A DNA stretch of 64,000 bases from contig CM044308.1 in NCBI GenBank assembly GCA_024291935.2, positions 121,732,501-121,796,500 of the forward strand, written 5' to 3'. A program made the translations under genes and the position numbers. This document shows, in pieces, positions 20,958-29,449 of this stretch. The stretch's first letter is position 1. Every line of letters begins with the position of its first letter. Source of the DNA: Okapia johnstoni (taxonomy: Eukaryota; Chordata; Mammalia; Artiodactyla; Giraffidae). The notes under the pieces were generated by a model, which saw only the letters and a list, made by a program, of their open reading frames with translations, did not search any database and was not told the DNA's origin.

Positions 20958-21139
20958 CTGAGGTGGAAGAGGAGTCACTTAACGGGGGCCCTTCCTGAGC
21001 AAGCTCACTCCTCCAGGTCATCCCTCACATGCTTCATAGCCTTGCTCAAAACTCCCTTCTTATTTGCTGTATATGTAGCACAGGAGCTCAGCTCCAGCCC
21101 CCGTGATGACCTACAGGGTGGGATGAAGGCTCAGGAGGG

Positions 21140-21245
21140 AAGAGGCAAATGTATACATATAGCTGATTCAAGTTGTTTTACAACAGAAACTAACACAACT
21201 TGCAAAGCAGCTGTACTCCAGTTAAAAACAAAAGCAAAAACTCTC
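21140..21245 (+). repeat. L1 3'-end fragment
   Basis: The words gtatacatatagctgattca, acagaaactaacacaac and tgtactccagttaaaaac match the 3' terminus common to cetartiodactyl L1 elements. An A-rich tail follows. Confidence 0.6.
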
Positions 21246-21344
21246 TTCTTCCAGGAAATCCTCCATGACCCATCCAGATTCAGGCTGCTCATTAGGTTAT
21301 CTGAGCATCCTTAGCACTTGGTGCTGTAGAGTCATGAAAGGTTA

Positions 21345-21480
21345 GAAATGGATGAGGCCTTAGATCCTCATTTTACAGACAAGGAAACTGAGGCTCAGAG
21401 AGAGGAGGGACAACTCCTCAGCGGGAGAGGAGGGAGCAGAAACTAGTTCTCTGGCATGAAGGCTTGTGCTGCTTTCACTC
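21345..21480 (+). repeat. MIR SINE fragment
   Basis: The MIR core cctcattttacagacaagg, aaactgaggctcagagagag is well preserved; the 3' part is diverged. Confidence 0.7.
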
Positions 21481-21654
21481 CACTCAGTTCAACAGAGATT
21501 AGCCCCTTTCTGTGCTGGGTGCCTTGGAGATCATGAAGGTCAAGAAAACTCCAGACAGGCTGCAGGAAGCTGGCAGTTCATTGAACACAGACCTGCACAT
21601 ATAGTAATGTAACTCTAAATTAAAGTGGCATTTACTGTGTTAGATTTAAAAGTC

Positions 21655-21865
21655 AGAAGTGCTAGTCACTCAGTCATGTCTGACTCTTTGCGATCCCATA
21701 GTCTGTAGCCCACCAGGCTCCTCTGTCCATGGGATTCTCCAGGCAAGAATGCTTGAGTGGGTTGCCATGCCTTTCTCCAGGGGATCGTCCCGATCCAAGG
21801 ATTGAACCCAGGTCTCCTGCATTGCAGGCAGATTCTTTACCATCTGAGCCACCAGTGAAGCCACT
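21655..21865 (-). repeat. Bov-tA SINE
   Basis: A complete antisense Bov-tA: the BovA part (tgactctttgcgatccca to ctccaggcaagaatgc) is joined to the tRNA-derived part (attgaacccaggtctcctgc, ttctttaccatctgagccac). The tRNA part is a SINE promoter remnant, not a tRNA gene. Confidence 0.92.
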
Positions 21866-22475
21866 AAAGGTATACTAGGAAGATAGGGGATGGCTCCCCA
21901 GAGAAGCAGGAGAAAGGAACCAGCCAGGGGCCCTCACATGACACATGGCGAGAACAGTAAGGGTGAGTGAACATGTGAGTGTGTGTGTGGGGCCGTGGCT
22001 CCATGCCCAGCAGAGGCTCTGCTCCCTGGAGTTCGTCTTTTCTTCCCTAGTGTCCCACACCATCCTTGCTCTCAGCATGAAGCAGAGCACTGTCCTCCTA
22101 ACCGGACCCTAGGAATTGGTAGGAACTGCAGGGGCCTAGGACCACCTTAGAGGGAGAGAAGGACAAGAGCTAAGAGATTCTAGAGGCTTTCAAAAGCAGC
22201 AGCCCGGAGGCTGCCCCTGTTGGCAAGGACCCACAGGTCAAGGCCAGTCTCAATTGCTTCCCCTTTTGTGAAGTCTGCACTGAATCTCCTGGCAGGTTGC
22301 CCACCTTCACCCCTCAAACACAGATGAAACTAGGTGTCTGTGTCAGACTGTGCATCTTGTCGCTGTCCGATACTCCAGAATCTCAGGCAGCTCCTTAAGG
22401 CAGGTGCTCTAGGCTTCCAGATGCTCAGCCCCAGCTCTTGGTCGGGGATAGAGCCTGGGAGACCACAGTATGTAC

Positions 22476-22676
22476 CTTGATGGGGAAGCAGGGGGGCAGC
22501 TGGGCACAGGTGCTCTCACAGTCGACACCCTCAGTGAAGGCCACTCTGGCTGGGGACTCAGGGGTGAAGTCCAAGTCACAGTCAATGAACTGGCCCCACT
22601 GCTTGAACTTAAGGGACCAGCCATGGTCGGAGGTCAGCCTCTCCCTGGGGAAGCGCATGATCTGGTTGGAGACAGC
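22476..22676 (-). pseudogene. EPX: EPX pseudogene exon with the distal haem site; first exon left
   Basis: This 67-codon exon is open: [56 protein letters not shown]. In active peroxidases the motif is DHD, where Asp is ester-linked to haem and His is the distal catalytic base. Here it is DCD (codon TGT). The acceptor CAG and donor GTACAT are intact. No earlier EPX exon was found beyond 22,676. Confidence 0.93.
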
Positions 22677-22949
22677 CTGGGCTTGGTGGGGAGAGCACTC
22701 ATTGTGGGGCACTGACCCCACACATGTCAGAGCCAACCCAGCACTCAGGGGATGACAGGGTGCCCCCACTGGAGTTAACACAGCCTTTCCTCCTCTCCCG
22801 CCCTCCACTCCCCTTTCCTGCTTTGTCCTACTTCCTATGTGGCTGTCATTCCTACAGAGATGCTCTCCAGCCCGGCTCCTGAGGATATCAGGAGGAAAGA
22901 AAGGGGAACAGAACAGATTGGCTGACTCAGACCCCACCAGCTCTTCCAG
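22677..22949. other. Remnant EPX intron, then change of sequence character
   Basis: GC-moderate sequence to about 22,930 looks like the intron 5' of the first recognised EPX exon. No peroxidase coding is visible in it. At about 22,940 it passes into a degenerate tetranucleotide repeat, and from there on the window is AT-rich. Confidence 0.5.
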
Positions 22950-23115
22950 AGAGATAAATGATAGATTGGTTTATACAGACTAATGGATAACTAGATAATA
23001 GAACTGATTGATAGATGCAAGGATTGGTTGCTAGGTGATGGATGATAAATAGAGAATTGGATAGATGGAATGAGCAATGGAAGAAAAATTGATAAATAGA
23101 TGTTGATAGATGGAT
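22950..23115. repeat. Degenerate GATA/GATG-type tetranucleotide repeat
   Basis: Repeated words gatagatt, gatagatg, ggatagatt and tgataaatag make a diffuse microsatellite. It continues after a BovA insertion at about 23,245-23,290, so the SINE split it. Confidence 0.8.
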
Positions 23116-23117
23116 AG

Positions 23118-23245
23118 ATTGGAGAAGGAAATGGCAACCCACTCCAGTATTCTTGTCTGGAGAATCCCATGGACAGAGGAGCCTGATGGGCTACAGTTCT
23201 TGGGGTCACAAAGAGTCAGACACGACTGAGTGACTAACAGTAAAC
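23118..23245 (+). repeat. BovA SINE inserted in the tetranucleotide repeat
   Basis: Sense BovA from ggagaaggaaatggcaaccc to gtcagacacgactgagtgac. Tetranucleotide repeat flanks it on both sides. Confidence 0.9.
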
Positions 23246-23424
23246 TAGATGGATAGATGACTGATTGTGATATTGACATATGAATAGAAAATTGATATAT
23301 TGTTAAATGTGAAGTAGGTCAATACATAGAATGTGAAATAGGTCAATACATACAGCTACATTAAGCTGTATTGTCCTTAAAGATGCTTTGATATGAATTC
23401 TTTCAGTAAAAACAGTACTATAAT

Positions 23425-23520
23425 GGCTAGTACCAATATCTTCCCAATCCAGAGATTGAACCTGGGTCTCCTGCATTGCGTGTGGATTCTTTACCGTCTG
23501 AGCCACCAGGGAAGCCCAAG
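23425..23520 (-). repeat. Bov-tA fragment, tRNA-derived half
   Basis: Antisense tRNA-related part: attgaacctgggtctcctgc, ttctttaccgtctgagccac, cagggaagccc. The BovA half is missing. Confidence 0.75.
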
Positions 23521-23529
23521 TGCTAATAT

Positions 23530-24045
23530 ATCACATCCTAACCTAGACAGCATATTTAAAAGCAGAGACATTACTTTGCCAATAAAAGTCCGTCTAGTCA
23601 AGGCTATGGTTTTTCCAGTGGTCATGTATGGATGTGAGAGTTGGACAGTGAAGAAAGCTGAGCACCACAGAATTGATGCTTTTGAACTGTGGTGTTGGAG
23701 AAGACTCTTGAGAGTCCCTTGGACTGCAAGGAGATCCAATCAATCCATCCTAAAAGAGATCAGTCCTGGGTATTCATTGGAAGGACTTACATTGAAGCTG
23801 AAACTCCAATACTTTGGCCACCTCATGCGAAGAGTTGACTCATTGGAAAAGACCCTAATGCTGGGTAGGATTGGGGGCAGGAGGAGAAGGGGACAACAGA
23901 GGATGAGATGGTTGGATGGCATCACCAACTCGATGGACATGGGTTTGGGTGGACTCCGGGAGTTGGTGATGGACAGGGAGGCCTGGCGTGCTGTGGTTCA
24001 TGGAGTCGCAAAGAGTCGGACATGACTGAGCGACTGAACTGAACT
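23530..24045 (+). mobile_element. BovB LINE 3' end with an open C-terminal frame
   Basis: About 515 bp in sense orientation, including the 3' terminus (agtcggacatgactgagcga). It encodes an uninterrupted C-terminal tail of the BovB protein, with [23 protein letters not shown]-type and [20 protein letters not shown] segments. The frame is open because only this end was inserted; the reverse transcriptase core is absent. Confidence 0.92.
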
Positions 24046-24097
24046 GAAGCCTTAGGAAGGTGACTTATTTTATTTAAGACCAGACTCATATTTCGAA

Positions 24098-24375
24098 CGG
24101 AGAAGGCAATGGCACCCCACTCCAGTACTCTTGCCTGGAAAATCCCATGGACAGAGGAGCCTGGTAGGCTACAGTCCGTGGGGTCGCTAAGAGTCGGACA
24201 CGACTGAGCAGCTTCACTTCCACTTTTCCCTTTCATGCACTGGAGAAGGAAACGGCAACCCACTCCAGTATTCTTGCCTGGAGAATCCCATGGAAGGTGG
24301 AGCCTGGTGGGCTACCTCTGTGGGGTCGCACAGTCGGACATGACTGAAGCGCTTAGCAGCAGCAGCAGCAGCATA
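24098..24375 (+). repeat. BOV-A2 SINE (two BovA units, AGC tail)
   Basis: Two BovA monomers start at gagaaggcaatggcacccc and gagaaggaaacggcaaccc. They are joined by the usual cacttttccctttcatgca linker and end in an (AGC)n microsatellite at about 24,355-24,372. Confidence 0.92.
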
Positions 24376-24439
24376 TTTTGAAAAGACACAGAAAGGACTT
24401 TTTCCAGGTCAGAGTCAGAGGGTGACTTTTTTTTTTTTT

Positions 24440-24700
24440 TGTCAGAATCTCAGTTTCTCCTGTTATAGGACTTGGAAGGCAGTTGTTTAGCACACAGATT
24501 TTAGAGTCAGGGCTAGAATTGAATCCACTTTCTTCATGTACCATACATGTGAACTTTGGGCAGGTAGGCTTTTTTGATCTCTTATTTTCCATGTAAAATG
24601 GGAAAATAATAGTAATTACCATACCAGGCTAATGAATGAATCAAGTCTAATTTTAGGCTTAGTGCAGTACTTAGCATATAATAAAGAATTCAAACTATAA
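24440..24700 (-). repeat. MIR SINE, antisense
   Basis: Antisense MIR words: gattttagagtcagggctag, gaattgaatccactttct, ttccatgtaaaatgggaaaa, gtgcagtacttagcatataa. The stretch before it holds a T-run at about 24,428. Confidence 0.65.
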
Positions 24701-24884
24701 AGCCCACAATGATTAAATGTTCATGATTCCTTTTTGCCAACCTACAACACTTGGCCTGTACTTATAATTCCATTATTCTACATATTAGTAAGTGATGTTA
24801 CATACAAGTGTTTCTTTCACACCACTCATTGTCTATGGGGGAACTGGTGGGGAATATAAGCTCTCAGGCCCTTCTCTATTTGTT

Positions 24885-25135
24885 GTTAGAAGTCATATCT
24901 GACCCTGTGACACCATGGACTGCAGCATGCCAAGCTCTGCTGTCCTCCTGTATCTCCTGGATTTTGCTCAAATTCATGTCTGTTGAGTTGGTGATGCTAT
25001 CTAACCATCCTATCTTCTGCCATCCCCTTTTCCTCTGGTCTTCAATCTTTCCCAGAATCAGGGTCTTTTCTGAAGAGTAGCCTCTTCACATCAGGTGGCC
25101 AAAGTATTGGAGCTTCAGCATCAGCCTTCCTTATA
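24885..25135 (-). repeat. BovB 3'-end fragment
   Basis: Antisense BovB from about catggactgcagcatgcc to aggtggccaaagtattggag. The extreme 3' end is missing and divergence is moderate. The following 350 bases hold no recognised feature. Confidence 0.85.
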
Positions 25136-25484
25136 ATGGATAGCAAAGCTGTATCAATACTGTTAGGGTGTTTCCTGAAGAGAATCTACCGGTTCTGATC
25201 TTTAGAAGCAAACAGAAAGAAACCAGGAGAGAGGTGATCAGAAATGCAACAGAGAATATGGACAGAGCACCAGCATTGTCCTTCCAGTCTGGAAATAAGT
25301 TATCTTCCCTCTTGTCACAGTAAGTGTCCTGGAACACTTTATCATTCACCTTTTGGATTTCAACTCGAATGTCACTGTCTCAGAAATACTTTGTCTAATT
25401 TTTAGTTTGTGATGATACATATTTAATATCTATTATTTGCCTAGTATTTTCTTCTTCCTCATATTATCTATCAGCATAACCACG

Positions 25485-25632
25485 CCTGCTGTTGCTGCTG
25501 CTACTAAGTCACTTCAGTTGTGTCTGACGCTTTGTGACTCCATAGACTGTAGCCTACCAGGCTCCCCTGTCCATGGGATTCTCCAGGCAAAAATATTGGA
25601 GTGGGTTCCCATGCCCTCCTCCAGGGAGCCTT
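25485..25632 (-). repeat. BovA SINE
   Basis: Antisense BovA with a gctgttgctgctgctact (AGC)n tail at the left, then ccatgggattctccaggca and ggagtgggttcccatgccc. Confidence 0.9.
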
Positions 25633-26627
25633 CCTGACACAGAAATCAATTCTGTTTGGGAAGTTAAGACAAGCCTATCCCACTAAAGATATTCCATGTT
25701 TTCCAAAATTAGTTAAATCCCATATAAATGAATGCATTTTCAGCTCAATAGCTCAATCATTTATTTAACAAGTCTTTATTATTATTATGAATGCTGGCTT
25801 TGTGCTGAGCCACAGAGGTGTGGAAGTTACTGGGGATACAAATATATGAGAAAAATATATATTGGCTTTAATAATATCTAATTAATTGGAAAAGATATTA
25901 AACAAATGAGGACACATATATTTACTTCAGAATAGTTGAGAAATGATTTGAAGGTAAAATATGGCCATAAATGATGTTAGTAGATACATAAAATTATATT
26001 ATTATATAGTTTATGTTACATGTAAAACATACAGCTTGAATATATAATTTGGGGGTTTATGATGAAGAAGAGAGTTGTTGGAATTTACACTTTCAGATGT
26101 ATTTTGTTCATATATGGCTTTGGAGAAATCAAAATACTTTAATCTGCTTTAGTATGAATATGCTCCGTTCTCAGTTCCGATGGTTATTATTGCTGTGATT
26201 ATGCTGTCATCTTGTATTGATTTTAGATGTCATTTGAGTGTTAAACATGTTTTTTCAACTAAATCTGTAATGCTCATGTTTTCTGAACAGCTTAGATTCT
26301 TTTTCAAGTGAGGAAGAATATCAGAACACCTTCCTCTGTTGTGAGGGAAGATGGTAAATAAAATTCCAAAATGAAAACAGTTCAAAAAATAATAAAGTTC
26401 CATAAGAAAACTGAGTATATATAAGACATAGAAGTCAAGCAATGAATATTTAATGAACAAACAACAAATACCACTGATAAAATGTCTAAGTAGATTAAAA
26501 GGGCTCATGTAACACGATTCCTGACTTTAGCGTGCATTCCAACAGTTGAAGATATGATGTAATTGCATCACCAACAAAAACATGACGATAGCTATCATTT
26601 ATTGAACATTTGTTGTTTCAAGTACTA
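25633..26627. other. AT-rich DNA without recognised gene
   Basis: About 1 kb of AT-rich sequence. A part near 25,745-25,860 may be an old L2/MIR-like remnant (ttatttaacaagtctttatt, tactggggatacaaatat). No exon or RNA gene was seen. Confidence 0.5.
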
Positions 26628-26896
26628 TGCTGCTGCTGCATTCGCTTCAGTCATATCTGACTCTGTGCGACCCCATAGACAACAGCCCACCAGGCTCTCT
26701 GTCCCTGGGATTCTCCAGGCAAGAATACTGGAGTGGGTTGCCATTTCCTTCTCCAATGCATGAAAGTGAAAGTGAAGGCACTCAGTCGTGTCCAACTCTT
26801 TGAGACCCCATGGACTATAGCCTACCAGGCTCCTCCGTCCATGGAATTTTCCAGGCAAGAGTACTGGAGTGGGTTACCGTTGCCTTCTCCATTCAA
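26628..26896 (-). repeat. BOV-A2 SINE
   Basis: Antisense dimer: it begins tgctgctgctgcattcgctt, with two ggattctccaggcaagaat-type blocks separated by atgcatgaaagtgaaagtga, and ends in ccttctcc. Confidence 0.92.
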
Positions 26897-27389
26897 GTAC
26901 TATACTTTACATGTATTTCTCTTATTTAATTCAAATAAACCCAGTGAGTTAGGAACTATTTTTATCCAGGTTTCACATCTAATTATAGATATCATATTCT
27001 TAATCCTGGCTTAGAGAGCCTGACTGATAAGATCTAGCATGAGGAAGATGGCATTTTATAAAGAAAGGATTATGGAAAATGCTTCTACATTATTTCAAAA
27101 AATTGAACAATACACAATAAACAATATGCAATACATAAAATTCTAGATGGATCAAGTCACTCAAGGATTTTAATGTATTGTTTTGAGAAACTGAAGAAAA
27201 AATTGTAATTTGTGAAAAACAGGCTACTTTAAAAATACAATGCAAACCAAGCCCATAAGTAATCAGTAAATTTGACTAAAAATTCTTTTTTATTTCTGAA
27301 ATTCAAAACACTCTGAATGTAAAATTAAAATATAAACTATAGAGAATTCCCTTCTCAGTAGAATTTGTAGATCACAGTGTATGATCAGG
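26897..27389. other. AT-rich DNA without recognised feature
   Basis: Nothing supportable was seen on either strand apart from A/T-rich runs. Confidence 0.45.
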
Positions 27390-27891
27390 CCATTTAAGAT
27401 GCTGTTCTCTTGCTCTCTGTACATGCCCTGCTAAACCAGTCCCTGCTTCATTCACAGGACTATCCAATCCTCTTAAATATAAAGCTTAATCAGTAACTGC
27501 CAATGTGCTTGCTGCCTGCCCCAGCTGGTGATTGTTCTAATCCTGAAGCAACAATGGCTTCACCTATTAGTTTATTATTAGCTACCCTCCACCATGGTGA
27601 TTAACCTGGGGGACTGTGAGGGACACTCCCCAGCTGCTGGTTTTCCTGTTAACTGAAGCAACCTGATGTCAGCTTCTCTATAAATGGTAGTCTCCTTGTC
27701 CCTGGAGTAATGAAGAGTGTTGTCATGTTGCCATACATGGTTAGGTTTTACTCCAACACCTTTGCTTTGGGCATATAAGATTTCCCTATCCAGTAAACCT
27801 TTGATGTCTCTGTCACTGTCTCTGGGCTTTTTGGTTGAGGCTGGGCAACTACAAGGTTTGCAGGTCTGTGGGTTGACGCCCAACACACGTG
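27390..27891 (+). repeat. LTR-like segment with primer-binding-site-like end
   Basis: The segment has the layout of a retroviral LTR on the plus strand: a TATA-like gcatataaga at about 27,771, an AGTAAA poly(A) signal at about 27,793, a U5-like ctgtctctgggcttttt part, and then tgacgcccaacacacgtg at 27,874-27,891, which resembles a lysine-tRNA primer-binding site. Outer ends are approximate. No gag or pol coding follows, so it would be a remnant endogenous retrovirus piece. It may also be an unrelated sequence. Confidence 0.42.
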
Positions 27892-28524
27892 AAGCCAGTG
27901 TTCCTTCTGCCATGACTAGAAAACTGAGGCAAACCATGACAGTAGTGTTTAAAACATATAGACTAGCTGTGAGAACAAAAAAGATGTGAACTAAAGTTTC
28001 AGAGAGGAAAGAGCTTTCCTTTGGTGAGATAACCAGAGCCAACTATTTTTTTTCTTGGGGAAAATTTCCAGTTCTTAGTTTAAACCACAGATTACTTTAG
28101 CGTTTGTTAAGGGACTTAACTAAGGGGAAGATAAGCCAACATATTTCTAAGAGCATTCTAGGTTGTATGAAGGATGAGAATCTAGATAGAACTCAAATAT
28201 ATAGCTAGTTTTACCCACAGAGTGTGGTGTCTCAGAGTTTAAAGCAAGAATCTAAAGAGGTATGCTCAAAATCTCTGACATGCAGAACTGAACATTCCAC
28301 TGTCTTTTTGGTCTGAGGCAACAGATTTCCTAGGCTATAAATTAAAAGTTTTTGGTGGAGCATATCAAAGAAATAAGGAAGAGCCAGAAATAGATTAAAT
28401 TTCCTAAAAAAGGAACCCTTGCTCCCCACCTAGTTCAATCCCAAATTGAATGAATGGAATCAGAATCACACCTTATCTGACTATAAGAGCTAAGAGGAAA
28501 CCCTCTTTTGGGGGTAAATAGCAT
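27892..28524. other. Unassigned AT-rich DNA
   Basis: No gene, RNA or clear repeat was recognised. It could include remnant internal sequence of the LTR element to the left, but no coding supports this. Confidence 0.4.
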
Positions 28525-28720
28525 CACCTGGTGGTTCAGATGGTAGAGTGTCTGCCTACAATGCAGGAGACCTGGGTTCAATCCCTGGGTTGGGAAGATC
28601 TCCTGGAGAAGGAAATGGCAACCCATTCCAGTATTCTTGCCTGGAAAATGCCATGGATGGAGGAGCCTACAGTCTCAAAGAGTTGGACATGACTGAGTGA
28701 CTTCACTTCACTTAGCATCA
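28525..28720 (+). repeat. Bov-tA SINE
   Basis: Sense orientation: the tRNA-derived part (cctggtggttcagatggtag, ggagacctgggttcaatcc) precedes the BovA part (ctggagaaggaaatggcaac) and an end near cttcacttcactt. Confidence 0.92.
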
Positions 28721-29144
28721 CCTAAAACCTCTAGTTTTTTTCCCCATGCACATTATTTAATGTAAAATAAAAACCACAAGCTATGCAAATTGGCAGAAAA
28801 ATGTGCTTAAAAATCTTGAAACAGGTGATAGGGTTAGACCAATAGATGGTGCATACACATTGGACTTAGCAGGACAAATACATTAAAGCAACTATATAAA
28901 TATTAATTAAAATAGGTTAATATATGGACAAATGCACTAAAAGATGTTTAATTTAACCAGAGTATTCATATCTACACCCAAAAGGATTTTTGGAACTGAA
29001 AAAACAGTATCTGAATAATTCAACATAGTAGAAGGCAAGATTAATAACCTGAAGACAGTCAATAGAAAATATCCAAACTAAACCAAAGAGTGGTGGTGGT
29101 GGGGCCGGGGGAAGAATGGAAATAAAAACAAGTATAGAGTATGA

Positions 29145-29432
29145 CGGAGAAGGCAATGGCACCCCACTCCAGTCCTCTTGCCTGGAAAATCCCATGGACG
29201 GAGGAGCCTGGTAGGCTGCAGGCCATGGGGTAGCTAAGGGTCGGACATGACTGAGCGACTTCACTTTCACTTTTCACTTTCATGCATTGGAGAAGGAAAT
29301 GGCAACCCACTCCAGTGTTCTTGCCTGGAGAATCCCAGGGACGGGGGAGCCTGGTGGGCTGCTGTCTATGGGGTCGCATAGTGTCAGACACGACTGAAGC
29401 GACTTAGCAGCAGCAGCAGTAGCAGCAGCATA
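29145..29432 (+). repeat. BOV-A2 SINE
   Basis: Two sense BovA monomers with a cacttttcactttcatgcat linker and a cagcagcagcagtagcagca tail. The 420 bases to its left hold nothing recognised. Confidence 0.92.
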
Positions 29433-29449
29433 GAGTATGAAAGAAATGA

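Larger units (their letters stand above)
12142..22676 (-). pseudogene. EPX: Eosinophil peroxidase pseudogene (5' end missing, seven exons recognised)
   Basis: Minus-strand exons match the animal haem peroxidase family and EPX best. In transcript order: 22476-22676 (AVSNQI..PCFPIK), 20621-20957, 18956-19097, 18371-18606, 17771-17942, 12925-13162, 12142-12357. EPX in eosinophil granules makes hypobromous acid from peroxide and bromide. Here the reading frame is broken many times: a TAG in the second exon, tandem TAG TAG in the third, two TGAs in the sixth, and frameshifts in the second, fourth, fifth and seventh. The distal catalytic His is Cys and the catalytic Arg is Gln, while the proximal His stays. 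The signal peptide, propeptide and early exons were not found to the right of 22,676. Wording such as [16 protein letters not shown] and [11 protein letters not shown] is closer to EPX/MPO than to LPO, and the position beside MKS1 supports EPX. A functional protein from this locus is very unlikely. Confidence 0.92.

Noticed and set aside
20790..21314. 174-codon plus-strand open frame
   Set aside because: It is antisense to an EPX pseudogene exon and runs into an L1 3' end.
12142..22676. Assignment as LPO or MPO instead of EPX
   Set aside because: Residue choices in [16 protein letters not shown] and HTMLQPFMF fit EPX/MPO over LPO, and the place beside the MKS1 3' end fits EPX. MPO lies beyond LPO in the known cluster.
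23393..24025. 210-codon plus-strand open frame as a host gene
   Set aside because: Its last two thirds are the BovB C-terminal tail and its start is Bov-tA-derived; no host gene is needed.
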